A stretch of DNA of 64,000 nucleotides from Phanerochaete sordida (taxonomy: Eukaryota; Basidiomycota; Agaricomycetes; Polyporales; Phanerochaetaceae). Shown piece by piece: positions 36,301 to 48,349 of the stretch. The stretch's first letter is position 1, and each line of letters begins with the position of its first letter. The notes below the pieces were generated by a model. It was not told the DNA's origin. It did no database searches and saw nothing but the letters and a program-made list of their open reading frames with translations. Where the stretch lies: assembly GCA_019973155.2 (NCBI GenBank), contig BPQB01000056.1, positions 124,001 through 188,000 of the forward strand, written 5' to 3'. Position numbers and translations under genes: made by a program.

Positions 36301-38059
36301 GACGGGCGTCATGTGGCACAGTACTTGCGAACCATCAATGCCGACCCAGTTGAACGTCGAATGAGGGAAGACGTTGCTGTCAAGGGGTTAATCGCTTCGA
36401 TATTGCTCTCCTGAGAGACGACATACATGTTGTTCCAAGAGAGCTTCTGCGTGAAGAAGTACTTCATCCCAGCCAGGCGAATCAGCTGGGGATACGCGCC
36501 GGTCAGGCCAAATGAGTCGGGGAGCCAAGCCGTCTCGCAGCGCTTGCCAAAGCGAGTCTCGAAGTACCGTTGGCCGTACAGGAATTGGCGAACGAGGGCC
36601 TCGCCGGAAGGCATGTTCGCGTCGTTCTCGACCCAAGCGCCGCCGACAAGATGGAAGGTGCCAGCTTTGACCTTCTCGCGCACGCGCTCGAACAGAGGCG
36701 GGTAGAGCTCCTCGAGCCACTTGAATTGCTGCGCTTGACTGCAAGTGAAGCGGTGCTCCGGGTAGCGCTCCATGAGGTCGATCTGCGTCGACCAGGACCG
36801 CGCGACCTTCTGCTGCGTGACGCTATACGGCCACAGCCTGTAGCAAAGTCAGTACGGATGCGCCTAGGTATCCAGACTCACGTACCAAGCGGTGTCAATG
36901 TGACAGTAGCCGATGCCCCATATCTGGGCGAGGTCCGCACCCTCGTCGTAGATCTTGTCTCCCTTCTTCTCCCAGCCCTCGCCAAAGATCTCCTCGGCCC
37001 GCTTACGCGCCTTCTTCACGCTTGCTAGGTCCTTGTTGTCAAAAATGTTCATAATCTCGTTGGCAGCGACCAGCGCCTTGTTCTGCAGGCTCGTGTTCCC
37101 CGGGAGTGTCTCCGAGATCTCCTTGAGTGTCGTGAAGTCGGCAAGCAGACTCCAGGCCTCCATGTTCGGCACGACGATGTCCGCCGAGGCGAGACTGAAG
37201 TACCGGTTCATGTCCGGGGGAGCTATGGTGTCTCCGTTCCAAGGGACGCCGAACATTCCGTTGCAGCTCGACTCGATGACAACGGAGTACGTGCCCTTCT
37301 TCACTGCGTGCGCCGGGATGATGTGGTCTACTCGACGGTCGCCGCCGAACCCGCCAGTGATGCCTTGCAGCGGCGTGCCATCTGTAGTGAACACCATGGC
37401 CTCGCATCCGGGGTCAAACTCAACTGCGGCGCGAATGAGACTTCGAAACGCGCTATATGAGACGCGACTCACACTGGACACGCTCATACTGCTGGAAGTA
37501 CTCCGGGATTTTGAGCGTGACCTTCCACCAATGATTCGTCTGGACAGGGCGTCAGTACTCCCGGATCTCTCATTCGCGGTAGACTTTAAGGGAAAGATAA
37601 AATGCTGCTAGCCCGTAGCGTACCAGCGCGACGCGTCGGCGGACACGGTATATTCACGCATTATGGCACAGGCTACGAGCTCGCAGTAGTCCAACATAAC
37701 TCAGACTCACCCCTGCGCAGAGCTCAGTACGCGGGACGGCGACACGCGATAGGTTTCAGCTTACAGGACGGTCCAAACGAGTCCCCCTTCTTCGCAGCCT
37801 TGAATCTCTGCTTCATGGCCTCCTGAAACGATGGTTTCGACAGTCCGGGAGCACTCCAGACCTCAAGCATCACATGGTGCGCATCGTCAAGACGGTGGGT
37901 AAAGAGCATAGACGAGAGGTTGACATCCGAGAAGTGACCTCCCACGAAAGTGCCGAGGCGGTTCTGGGTGAGTGGTTTGACCCACTTCGCGCCAGGCCCA
38001 TAGTTGAGGTTGGGATAGTCGGGCAGCGACGACGGATGCCCTCGGTGATGTTCGCACAT
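33328..38059 (-). CDS. AMS1: Alpha-mannosidase, glycoside hydrolase family 38 (vacuolar Ams1 type)
   Basis: Retaining alpha-mannosidase that trims free oligosaccharides, normally delivered to the vacuole by the Cvt/selective-autophagy route in yeast. Many short exons give an estimated 1,100 residues, the usual length. Near the start is [17 protein letters not shown] and [13 protein letters not shown], typical of Ams1. The GH38 core shows the zinc-binding motif [19 protein letters not shown] (spliced near 36890), the nucleophile segment [10 protein letters not shown] (about 36520) and NQFHDVLPGSAIGMVYDD, which needs three introns to assemble (about 35330-35530). The C-terminal beta domain ends with RDGWLVVE and a stop at 33328-33330. 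The ATG at 38059 is the first in frame. There is no signal peptide, as expected for Ams1. The neighbour at 38372 is divergent, 312 bases away. Confidence 0.93.
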
Positions 38060-38371
38060 GGTGGTCAACGTCAGAGACAGTGACGAGGCCAGGTCAAGAT
38101 GTCAGGCGTGGGGATGCGGGGTCGTATTGGTTTAACCGCTTTAAGATTGGCAATAGAGACACGTTGTTACCGGGTAACACCCTCGTAACACATGCCGAAG
38201 ACCCCTTCAATGATAATTTCTTACTTCTATTTAGAAACTCAAACAAGACCGCTCTAGACCTTCTCTCGCACCTGCATCATCTGGGTTTTGTAGGACAACT
38301 TCCACGACGACGCCCCCGACGCCCACGACGTCCACGACGACTGAGCTGTCGACAGTACCGCTCCGCTCGTC
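38060..38371. promoter_or_regulatory. Divergent promoter shared by the alpha-mannosidase and methyltransferase-like genes
   Basis: 312 bases between two opposed ATGs. It contains an imperfect trinucleotide-rich run (CCACGACGACGC and relatives, about 38308-38345) immediately upstream of the plus-strand gene, and no clear TATA box in either direction. Co-regulation is possible but nothing in the sequence proves it. Confidence 0.4.
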
Positions 38372-39714
38372 ATGATTCACTCCCTCCAGCGACACCCGAA
38401 ATACGTCGTGCTGCTCGTTGTTCTCGTCGTCGGCTCCTTTCTCTACCTGAGCGCGCCGTACCCGACACACGACTATACCGCCAGCCTCGTCGGCTTTCCG
38501 GGAGACACGAACCTACCAGCGAGAGTGGAACGTGCCGAAAAGTCGTATAGGAGAGTAGTTGAGAAGCGGCAGGAGTTGATCAAGAAACATGGACCTTCCT
38601 CTTCGCAGGTTGTGATGTGCGTCTGTCCGTATCCCTCGCGCTGTTACGTGTCAGCTCACACCGCTCAGGTTCCCTCCTGACCAGGACCCATGGCCCGCGT
38701 ACACAGTCTGTAAGTAGCCGATCAGGCCACAGCACAGCAAAGCGTACTCATCACCTGCACGCCAGGGGACTTCTTCCCTCCCGCTTTCAACTGCCCACAC
38801 GAGCTTGAGCGTGTCGGCACTCTCGGAGACGGCGGTAAATGGACCTGCGGTGTTTCGCGTGTCGCGCAGAAGCCGGACTGCACCGTGTACTCGTTTGGTG
38901 CGTCTCCGCTCGCTTGTTGTGCGCTTGGCGGCTGACACGCACTCAGGGATGGACTGGGACTCGGCTTGGGAGGCCGCCGTGCTGGACAGCAGCGAGAGCT
39001 GCGAGATCTGGGGCTACGACCACGCGATGAAGGGCTTCGGCCGCCATGTCTCGCACGCGTCGTTCACCAAGAAGCACCGCACCCACTTCCAGACCAACGT
39101 CCAGCTCGGCCCAGAGGACAAGCACGACCGCAACGACGACCCAAAGCTGTATACGCTCGAGACAATCATGCGCCAGAATGGGCACACTTTCATCGACATC
39201 CTCAAGGTCGACATCGAAGGCTACGAGTTCGATACACTCAAGGCGATGCTGCAGCCGTACGTTCTCAGCGGCAAACCGTTACCCTTCGGACAGCTGCAGA
39301 TTGAGTTGCACGTGTGGGGCAAGAAGTTCCCAGATTTCCTCAACTGGTGGGAGACACTGGAGGCAGCCGGCCTGCGTCCAGTCATGATGGAGCCCAACCT
39401 AGTCTATGTCAACTACAACAGGGCAAGCGGGGCGGAACTTGCGGAGGTGAGTATCCCGATCTTACTCAACAGTTCGCCGTACGCTAGGGCGTGAACCTTG
39501 CCCTCTCCCGTGCCATCGCCTTTTGGCGCAGCGAGAGCGCTCACTGCGTCCCATCATGTTTTGTGGTGCAACAGTGCTCACGCGATTCGCTTTCCTTCAG
39601 TACACCTTCCTCAACATCAAGGGCAACAACGTGTTCATCGCGGACCCGCCAGCGTCTGCGCCAGCCGACGGCGAACCTGACCCCAAGTTCATCCGCCACG
39701 GGCCCCGCGACTAA
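38372..39714 (+). CDS. Membrane-anchored methyltransferase-like protein (METTL24/FkbM type)
   Basis: Five exons, 38372-38616, 38669-38709, 38766-38897, 38947-39446 and 39601-39714, join in phase to 343 residues. An N-terminal signal anchor (YVVLLVVLVVGSFLYL, residues 10-25) predicts a type II membrane protein facing the secretory lumen. The soluble part has LGDGGKWTC with surrounding cysteines and then HTFIDILKVDIEGYEFDTLK, the conserved acidic strand of FkbM/Methyltransf_21-24 proteins. METTL24 and related proteins share both. The canonical glycine-rich SAM motif is weak, so catalysis is inferred from the family. The substrate is unknown; a sugar hydroxyl in the Golgi is one guess. It is divergent from the alpha-mannosidase gene. 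Confidence 0.8.
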
Positions 39715-40774
39715 GCTCGCGTGCGGCCGTTTCGCGCACGTACGCGCGCTCGCGTCGCCCCGCTCATTACTATACCATATACCCGCGCCGCGACGCAGCC
39801 ACGGCCGCGCGCACGCAAAACGCTCCTGCAGGACACGCGCAGCGACGCCGGAGGGGTGCCCACGCGCAGGCGGTTGGATTGGGATCCGCGCGTGGTGGCG
39901 GGTGGGCTGCGCACGGCGCTGCACGGCTGGGGGAGACGGTAGCACGCCACGGTGTATGTTATGTTATACATATGTAATTCCACTAGGACCTTCTAAATCC
40001 CCGCTGCTGTGCGACGCCGCCGCCGCCGCCGCGGCAGCGCTGTGGGTCCCTGTGTGCGCTGCCAGGTACGCGAACATGCCGCCCCGGGCGACAGGCCCGT
40101 GCTATATTTTACTTCCGTCGCGGCAGACGTCGGATTGTCGCTAGCCCGCCGCCCGGGACACGCGGACCCGAACAACGCACCAAGGCCTCAAACATGCAGG
40201 CGTTCGCCGCGGCTCAGCCGTCCCACCTCTCTACCCCCCATCCGCCGACAGGCCGATTTGCATTTACGATACAAAATTTGATTGGAGAGAGAGGCCCCTT
40301 TTCCTGCCATAGATGCAGCAAAGCTACCGGCTGCGCGATGTTTTCCGTTGGCCTTCATTTCATAAGCAAATCGACGACTACTGTAAATCTGATGTACGAT
40401 GTTACCGCAAGCACAAAGCTCCAAATGGCCGACTGGAATCAGGCTATGTACGTCCAATCTCCAGCACCGTCTCAGCACAACCTCGGGCCGGTGGGCTGTG
40501 GTGGGAAGTTCAACTTACTCATCGACCAAAGCTTACATGGAGAACGCGATTAGCAAGCCATGATGCAGGCACTAGTGGACCTACCCTTGATATTGCTCGT
40601 AAGTAATTGGTCCTCGTAGCATGCCATGGAACCTCGCACGCGAAGCTTGATGCCGCTGCAAATCCCACCACGGATCCCCCTGGGTTCTCTCGGCCGCAGC
40701 GCAAGAAGTGCGCCGTCCATGCTGCCCACAGTCCTAGCGGCCGAAACTCGTTCCTTGTGCTTTCCACTGTTAGA
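39715..40774. other. Intergenic; GC-rich run and short GCC repeat
   Basis: A GC-rich arginine-coding stretch (39720-39945) and a GCC/GCG trinucleotide run near 40014-40040 stand out. Frames on both strands at about 40190-40550 are open but have no domain and contradict each other. No gene is supported. Confidence 0.4.
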
Positions 40775-41432
40775 TTACAACTTCCAGAACTCTAAGCTCG
40801 CTGCGGCTCGCTCGAACGGGTAGGGCTCTCCCGAGGCCGCCGTCGCCGCCTGGCCCTCGCGCACGGCACCCTTGAGCTCCTCGAGCGCCGCGCGCGCCGC
40901 CTGCAGGTTCCCCGCGCGCCCGCTGTCCAGCTCCTCGCGCGCGCTCTGCAGCGCCTGCCCGACGTCCGCGTCGATCTCCGCGAAGAGCTGCTCGAGCTCG
41001 CTGCCCGGCTCCCAGCGCAGCTGTGCGACCGCGCGCACGGGCAGCGCGAGCACCCGCAGCGACGCGAAGCCGAGCCCGACGCCGTACAGCATGCGCGCGC
41101 GCGTGAGCACGCTGCGCAGCTCGGCCTGGCTGCCGCCTGCTCGCCGCGCGAAGAGCGTCTCGGGCGGCGGCAGCGACGCGCCGCTCGTTTGTGCTAGCCG
41201 TCGTCGGGCGACATCGGTGAAGGCGGACGCCACAGACGGCGAACTCGACGAGAGGAGCCCGCGGACGGCTGCGCGTAGCCTGCAACGCAAGATCAGTACA
41301 TTGCGCGGCTCGAACGGTGGGAATGACGTGCTCGTCGGGGCTTGCGTTCGCGATGAATGTGTCGACCATCAGGTTTCTGGTCAAGGCGGGTCAGCACATG
41401 CCCGTGGGAGCGCGACGGGAAGACGGACACAT
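40775..41432 (-). CDS. Uncharacterised protein, possibly mitochondrial; 5' end uncertain
   Basis: The main exon runs from an acceptor near 41287 down to TAA at 40775-40777, about 170 codons. It begins with an Arg/Ser-rich stretch (LRAAVRGLLSSSSPSVAS) like a mitochondrial targeting signal. A helical, alanine-rich region (VLTRARMLYGVGLGFASL) and an acidic helix (SELEQLFAEIDADVGQAL) follow. The exon has no ATG at its head. A phase-consistent first exon starts at ATG 41432, ends GGCAT and uses a GTGCTG donor with a 127-base intron. This is the best start I find, but it is not certain. I do not recognise the family. Confidence 0.5.
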
Positions 41433-42007
41433 GCTCCAGAACGGGCCTGCGAGCTTGTATAGTGGCTGAGGATTGTGGCGCTGGCATGCTGAACTGGTGA
41501 CGCCTGCAGGATATTTTGTGGATGGGCCAGGCGGTGTACTGTCTTTGAGCCGGTGTGGTAGAGTGCCTATATACTGCGAACATCCAGTCTCCGATTTGCT
41601 GAGCTGGCGTCCGGAACACTTTGCAGGCGTGATCCTTTGCGCTGGAGACCATGCAGACTGGCTTCTTGCGGCAATGCAGCTCCAACGATCACAGATCCCG
41701 GCTGCCTCGTCGCAGGGCTCTGCATCGCAGGCACGAGCAGATCATGGCTGTTGGTCCGGCAACTATCATTGGCACATCAGCGCACCTCTCCCAAGCGCGT
41801 CCGTCCGCCCGCAGGATCGTGGCATCTATCACGGATGGTGATGTGGATGTCGGCCTGTCGCGCAGAAGCTGTGCGGTGCACACACGCCAAGTGGGCCTGC
41901 GCCTGCGTCCGCGCTGCCCGCACGCAGGGCCGGACAAGGAGCCCCGAACGCAAACGCCTCCGCCCGCGCCACAGGCCGCGTCTGGCTGCTGCGCCGCCAA
42001 AGCGGGC

Positions 42008-42301
42008 CTAGCGGGGGCCCCGCATCACGCCCTGCCCCTGCGCTCCCAGGCCCAGCAGCACTATCAGCACGCCGACGGGCACGAGGCCGGTCCGCGCAGA
42101 GAACATCACGCCTGCACCGCCGCGGGCCCCCAGCTGACCCCGCAGCTTCGACGCCTGCGCGCCGTATCCATGCGCACTGGCCAGGGCAGACGGCGGATCG
42201 TCGTGCGATCAAGGGCAGTTTCGGCCTGCCAGGGCTACCCGCCCTCTGTCTGGTAGCCGAGCCGGCGCCAGCCCTGGCGGATGCTCGGGGATAGAACCGG
42301 C
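42008..42301 (-). CDS. Candidate 3' exons of a small membrane protein gene
   Basis: Two minus-strand segments, 42239-42301 and 42008-42176, join across a 62-base GTAGCC/CCAG intron and read as one protein end. A basic aromatic stretch (SIRQGWRRLGYQTEGG) leads into a glycine-rich linker and then one transmembrane helix (GLVPVGVLIVLLGLGAQG), ending at TAG 42008-42010. The upstream segment starts at a TTGCAG acceptor at phase 2, so at least one more exon must exist. I could not place it with confidence in 42302-42720. A 304-codon frame across the region in another phase is arginine/alanine-rich and looks like a shadow. Size and shape suggest a small organelle-membrane subunit, but no family is recognised. 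Confidence 0.4.
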
Positions 42302-42988
42302 CTGCAAGGCGAGTGGCGTGTGCCGCGCCGGACCTCGCGCAGTCTACTCCCCCCGAGCGTGCTGTTTGTCCTATGCGCTGCCGTGGCGTTGATGAACTAT
42401 CCACGGAGCACTGGATCGCCCGAGGGTGAGCCGTGGGCTCGGCTGCACATGCAGAATTGGAAGACGACTCACTGTCATTACGATCGGGGCGCAGGGAGAG
42501 CGCATGTCTCAGTCCCCCCCGCCCTTGTAGGAACCCTATCCGAGGCATCCTACGTATTTCAAGCACCATATGCATCTGCACGGGACCACGATCAGCGCGC
42601 GATAATGCACTTCGAATTGGTCGATGGCCAGGGCTTACCCGAACCGCCGACGAGATAGCACCATTGACGCCACACCAGGACCCTGGTTCGCCCAGTCTCC
42701 TCATGCCACCAACACCGCATGATCCCCGCCTGCGGACTGGCACGACATCGCGAGCGAATTCGTCATGGGCGTCGTCACTGGTCGTTAATCCAATCTAAAT
42801 GTACACATAAATCAATGCATGATGTAACCGTTGCTGTGTATATAGAACAAGAAGTGCGATGTGGGGAGAGCGTCCGATGGGAGAGATGTGTGCGAGTAAC
42901 GACCGTCCGTGTAGAGATGTGAATGATGCTGCGAAACCAGGAAGTGCAAGGATAACACAAAGCGAAAATACCTGTGAAGGAAGATAGG
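42302..42988. other. Unresolved stretch, possible 5' exons of the gene to the left
   Basis: Both strands have open frames. A GTAAGCCC donor with a GTGCAG acceptor on the minus strand (about 42637 to 42576) could belong to the small membrane-protein gene. The last 250 bases are AT-richer and likely the 3' flank of the hydrolase gene. Confidence 0.3.
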
Positions 42989-45900
42989 CTATAGTCTGCT
43001 TCCGAAGGCACTGCCCTTGATAGATGACAGCCGCTGGATGGGCTGGAGCTTGCGCTTGACGTCCCGGAGGATAGACGTCTTCGGCGCCCAGTCGTCGAAG
43101 GCGTCACGCAGCTGGGCGAACTCCTTCGCGAAGAAGTGTGCGACGCGCTCGTCGGCGATGAGGTCCCTCAGCGACCACGGAATTTCGTAATCGTTCTGCT
43201 CGTCGACGGCGTTGAACGCTTCCACCGCGAGCGTCGAGTCAGGCTCGCCGCCGTCGGTCGTCAGGAACGCATAGTCGACAGCAAGTCTGATAAACTATCA
43301 GCAGCAGCCCAGCGTCTGCGGGGCCCGTAGCACTTACGAGTAGACCGCGGGCTCCTCGTACGCCGTCGAGTGCCCGACACCACTCAGTGTGCCCGCGGTG
43401 GCCTCCGACAGGTGTGTCAGGAGACCAGAGTCAGACAGGCCGGAGTTCCGTATCCGGATGAGGAGCACCAGGAGGTTCGAGAGGAAGTCCGAGGATCTGC
43501 GCGGCGCTCAGCCTCAAACTCCACGTGATGGCCGGGGCACTCACGAGTACGCGTCGCCGTCGATGTAGAGCGCCCGGAGGATGCGTGGGTGCGCCGCGGA
43601 CGCAAAGATGCCCGAGTAGATGGGCACGACCTGGTCGTTGAGCGACGCGACGTACACCATCTTCGTCTGCCGCCGCCGAACAGCGCCGTCAGTCCGTCGT
43701 GCAGGGAGCGAAAGGCAGACTGCGCACCCCGTGGTCCATCACCGTGTTCAGCGCCTTGACGTAGCTTCGTGAGACCTCAGATTCCGTGTTCTGGAAGTCA
43801 AACAGTTCGTGTGCCGCCGCATTTTCAAAGTACTAGGAAGGGGTCATCAGTTTAGGATCCGTGGAAGAAGGAGAAGCGTGTAAGCACACCTGAATGTATG
43901 GCTGCAGAAGCGAACTTGTTCTCAGGTAGCGCAGGGGTCCGAGATGGATGCCACACAGGGCGAGGCAGCATATACGCTGGGCCTTCGCTCGAGCAGGCTG
44001 ACTAGGTGAGACTCCACCAGGGGCGACTGTAGCAGCCGTCCGCGTGATGATGTCCATGTTCTTCTGTGTCAGGATGTGTCCTTCGTTCAGAAGCTGGGCG
44101 ATGAGGTGCGTCGAGACCACGGATCCCTGGCTGTGCGTCGCAACAAAGATTACGTCCGCCGCGTGCAGGTCCTCCTTCCACTCATCGTTGCTGAGCAGAT
44201 GCTCGTGCACCCTAAAACGGGCGCGATCAGCATTAAGGGATGTGCCGACGCCGAATCACGACCCACTTCGCAACCTTGCGCTCGATGGTGCCGTCGCCCT
44301 CGAGCGGCATCTTGGTGATCTTCTGGAACCTGAACCCGTGCGCCTCCTCGAACTGCTCGAGCGCCGCGCACGTCATGTTCACGAACTTGCTGCTCGACGA
44401 CGGCAACTGAGATGATCAGCCCACGATCAGCCAACATCATCGCACGACAGCGGAGACACACAACTTACCCCTCCCGCGAGCGTCCGCGTGAGCGCACCTG
44501 CGCAGAAAAACCGCCGGTCAGCGCACGAACACTCCGCGAGCGGGCAGCAGCAGCGTACCGGGCGACCACCCCGCGACGCCGATAACGACGACGCGGCAGC
44601 TGCCGTCGAGCGCCGCCGGGTCGAACGGCGTGCCAAGCACGTCGAGCGCCTTCGGGAGCTCCGCGCCGTGCAGCGCGTACGCGCCGGGGTCTTCGCGCGC
44701 GCGCGCCTTGCCCTTGCGGCTGCGCACGCTCCCGTGCGCGTCGCCGCCGCCGAGGAGCACGTCGCTGAGCACCTGCAGCGTCTTGCCGAGCGCGCCGCGC
44801 TGCGTCGCGGGCGGCGTTGGCGGCGGCGGCACGTGCGAGCGCGGCGGCGTGTGGAAGGTGTCCTGCCAGGTCGGCAGCACGAGGTTCGGCGGCGCGCTGC
44901 GCGGCCCGTTCGCGGAGGCCTTCGACGGCGCAGGCGACGGCGAGCGCGTATCGCGGCCCCGCGCCGTGTCCTTCTTGATCTGCTCCGAGTCCGTGAGCGG
45001 AGGCGCGGGCGGTCCGCTCTTCTTCGGCTCGCGCTCCTTCGGCGCAGGCGGCGCGGGCGGCGATTTGGAACTGGGCACGGAGGATGTCGTCGTGGGACTG
45101 GTAGGGTTCGGCTTTAACTTCTTCCCTGCGACAATGGTAATTGCCTGCGGCGCTGAGCGCTTGGGATCCTTAGGGTCCTTGGCGACTTTGGTTTCTTTCG
45201 AGTCTTTCGAGCCCTTGGCTTCCTTTGCAGGCTCGTCCACAGTGCTCTCCGTTGCCTCGACCTTCACCTCGACCGCCTTACCCTCGTCAGGCTCGTCGCC
45301 GTCTTCGATGTCCATGACTTCCATCCCGTTCTCATCCCGCTTACCCTCCTCTTCATTCGTGATACTCTTCATGAGCATCGCCCTCGACATGAAGAACGAC
45401 ATCCAGCCTTCGCGGTGCGTCGACATCGAGGACTCGATCGGGTTCCCGAGGGGCGACGATGCCTCCGGATGCGGCGAGTCCTCCTTCGGCTGCACGGCGG
45501 CCTCTGCTGCCTCAGCCGCCTTCGCCTCTTCCTTCGCCTCTTCGCGCGCCAGGGCCTCCTCCTTGACCATCTCGCTCTCCGTCTTCTGGTGTGCAGGCTG
45601 CCCACCCCCTTCCTCACCCTCACCGCCACCCTCACCACCATCGCCCTTGTTCTTGCCGCGAAGCGTGTCCTCACTGCTCGACGCCTGGTTCGCGAGCGAC
45701 GAGCTGGAAGGCACGACCGGGCTCGCGGCATACCACGCCCAGGGCGAGTACCACGCGGAGCCCTGGCTCTTGGCGGTCTCCGCCGAGAAGAGCGACGGCG
45801 TCTGCCGCTTCTCGCCGCCGTCGATGATCTCCTTGATCTCGGCGCGCGAGACCTCGGAGGAATGCCGCTTCGAGGGCGAAGCGGGACCTGCGGGAGTCTG

Positions 45901-47562
45901 CGCGAGCGGCGCGGCGGGCGTGTCGGACGTGGTCCGGCGCCGGACACTGTCGTCGGACGCGGCGGATGGCGCGGGGTCGGACTGCGCAGGTTCGGATGAT
46001 GGTAGCTCGACAGGCGGTTCATCTGTCTTCGACGAGTCTGGGTTGCCGTCCATCTTGGGGTCGGATGTGCTGGTGTTGACGACAGTTGAACTTTCTGACC
46101 AGCGAAGGTAGCTAAACCACGACGAGCTTGACGGCGCGGGCTGGTCGGGCATGGACCCGTCTATCGTGACTTCTTCCGTCGATGGTGGATCCGAAGGAGC
46201 AGGTGTGGCAGCAGAGGAGGCTTCTGCCGAGCTGGTTGGCGACGCGACGTGATTGAGGACATCTGCTTCAGCCTCCGCAGCAAGGTCTGGGGCAGAAGGA
46301 AGTGACACGATGACCGCGGGCACAGGGCTACCAGGCAAAGTGGCAGGGGATTTGGAAACTTCGGCAATGCTGTCTTCACTCTTCGAGGTCCTGATGTCGT
46401 CTGCCGCGGCCTGGGCGACAGCCTGGTCCAAAGACATCTTCGGCCGGCCGAGCAAAGGTATGCGAAGCATGAAGCGGCTTGATGACGACGGATTGAGCGA
46501 CGACACGCTGCTGGCAGATGGGGTCAGAGTTGACATAGACAGTCTGTGCGCGATTGTGTTTTCTGAAGACATGTCAGTACCAGTTGTTGGGGATTGGGGA
46601 CAACGCGCAGCCAGGGTCGCTCACCTTGCCCGACTGCGGACCCTTCAGGTGGGAACCTATGCGGCGGGACTTCGTCGTCTATGGAGGATATAGCTGACGT
46701 GGCGCCACTGTCTGTGCGAGGGCTGGTTGGCCGGGTGGTTGCAGCGGAATCCGACGCGTCGGATGGCGATAGTGGAGGGATCGTTATTGGTTCTGGCTGC
46801 GGAATGACTGACGCGCCCGTTACAGTTGCATCCGCAATTTGCGCAGTGGTAGGCAAAATTTCCTGCTCTGGGCCACGCTCAGAGACTGTGCTGCTAACCA
46901 GAGCTCGAGATAGCGAGCCGAGCCACGAGCTGGGTCTTGACGGTGATCTTGACTGAGCCACCAAGTTGGATGGCTCCGAGGATGGTACTGAGATCGGGAC
47001 AGCAGCAGAGGTACTGGGAGCCGGACTGACGGGCAGTGGGGTGCTCGACCCGGATGGTGAATGAGAGAGAGGTGGTGGTGAAGTCTCGAGTTCCGCTTGC
47101 CGCTGTTCGCTTGTGATGCCGATTGGACTTTCTGGAACGTGCACACGGAGCATGAGTCGAACGATAGCAAAGACACCGCATATATGCTAGGTATGCAGAC
47201 GGCTACTCACCTTGCTCTGGTACTTCTTCTTTGGTGACCGCCGCGTCTGATGCCTTCGTCGAACCCGCGTTCACCCCAGGCGTCGCGTCGGCTGTGTCAC
47301 CCTCCGTCGAACTTGAAAGCGCACGTTCTCTCCTACGCGTGGAATCGTTCTCACTGGCTATGCTTGCGGCGTCGTCGAGCCCGGCGACGGTGTCGATGGC
47401 AGAGCGAAGCGGAGAAGCCTGAAGCGGCTGCGCGAACACTTTGGATATACTAGTTGCCGGCGGGGCGGCGGATTGCGGGCTTCGCCACTTGGGCTGTCGA
47501 GGAGCATTCGATGAGGAGTGGGAGCTGGAGGAGCTGGGGCGGCGACTGGGGCGGCTAGACAT
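42989..47562 (-). CDS. Alpha/beta-hydrolase protein, YMC020W/YML020W-like
   Basis: Large multi-exon gene from ATG 47562 to TAG 42989-42991, an estimated 1,300 residues. The N-terminal half or more is Ser/Pro-rich and disordered. It includes SWFSYLRW and GSAWYSPWAWYAASP, the short Trp/Tyr segments seen in this fungal family, and Lys/Glu-rich helices. The catalytic half begins near 44650 with DGSCRVVVIGVAGWSPGTLL and has a nucleophile elbow FVATHSQGSVVSTHL (about 44120), a variant of G-x-S-x-G with Ser-Gln-Gly. It continues with CCLALCGIHLGPLRYL and KMVYVASLNDQVVPIYSG, where the Asp is the likely acid. Yeast YML020W is the closest named relative and has no assigned reaction; a lipase or esterase is a guess. 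A 493-codon antisense frame at 44630-46111 is a shadow of strong third-position GC. Confidence 0.85.
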
Positions 47563-48349
47563 GGAGGTCGAGGATGAGGCCGTTCATGGCGGCGAGGACG
47601 TGGAGTAGGCTGCAGGCTCCCAAACCGGAAATATCCGTAATATTATTAGAAATTGGGTCGGATAAGTCAGTCGTCCTTGTTCTCCGCATCGTCGCGAGAC
47701 CGCCTTCGATCCGGAGCTCTCTGCTAGTCTGCAGCATTTACTGACTCCTTCACACACGCGAACGTTTGAGATGGGCCAGCCAATCATCATGCAAACGAGG
47801 GAGATCCTCTCCACACAAGCCGAGCTCGCCAAAGATGGCAGTCAGAGCCTTGTGAATCTAACAAGACCAAACAGATGACGTGGGTAGTCGCACTGCGGGC
47901 GACACGTCCGCATCGTCTCGCAAGTATTCGCATGAACCTCGAATTTGAGCCAGCTTGCTGCAACATTGTACTTCAATAATTCATGGGCTATTTCATAACA
48001 AGATGTTCGAATTCCTATGACGTAAAGGCCGGCTACGCTGATATGATACGCTGGTATTAATGGTCGCCTGCGCTTCATCCAACGTGTGGTCCTGCGTGCG
48101 GCAACGAGGCACATCTATATGCGTATTTCACGGCGCTGTTGTCTTCTGCGACACATTTACCATCCACCTGGCATGACTGGTATGGAGGAAGGTGTCCACA
48201 CACATGGAAAGCCGCTCTCAGATCACAGGCCAAGGGCGCCGTCTCAAGCATGAAGCATGTCATCATCAAAACGGAGCAGATATAGATGCTACAAAAATCT
48301 AAGGAAATGATGGTGATGATACAAGACGAAACGTCCTGCACTGGTGCGC
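47563..48349. other. Intergenic, AT-richer, nothing recognised
   Basis: Promoter side of the hydrolase gene on the left and 3' flank of the TPR gene on the right. No coding frame, RNA gene or repeat is convincing. Confidence 0.5.

Noticed and set aside
40012..40045. GCC/GCG trinucleotide run as a possible coding polyalanine tract
   Set aside because: It falls between genes and no flanking frame reads as protein, so it is treated as a simple repeat.
40194..40553. Opposing frames of 119 and 96 codons
   Set aside because: They overlap on both strands with no recognisable protein features or conserved starts.
41829..42743. 304-codon minus-strand frame
   Set aside because: Arginine/alanine-rich with no domain. 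A different phase in the same place splices into a protein-like membrane segment.
44630..46111. 493-codon open frame on the plus strand opposite the YMC020W-like gene
   Set aside because: It is exactly antisense to a coding region rich in Ser/Pro/Ala codons with strong GC third positions, which leaves the reverse frame free of stops. It has no domain and no matching splice pattern.
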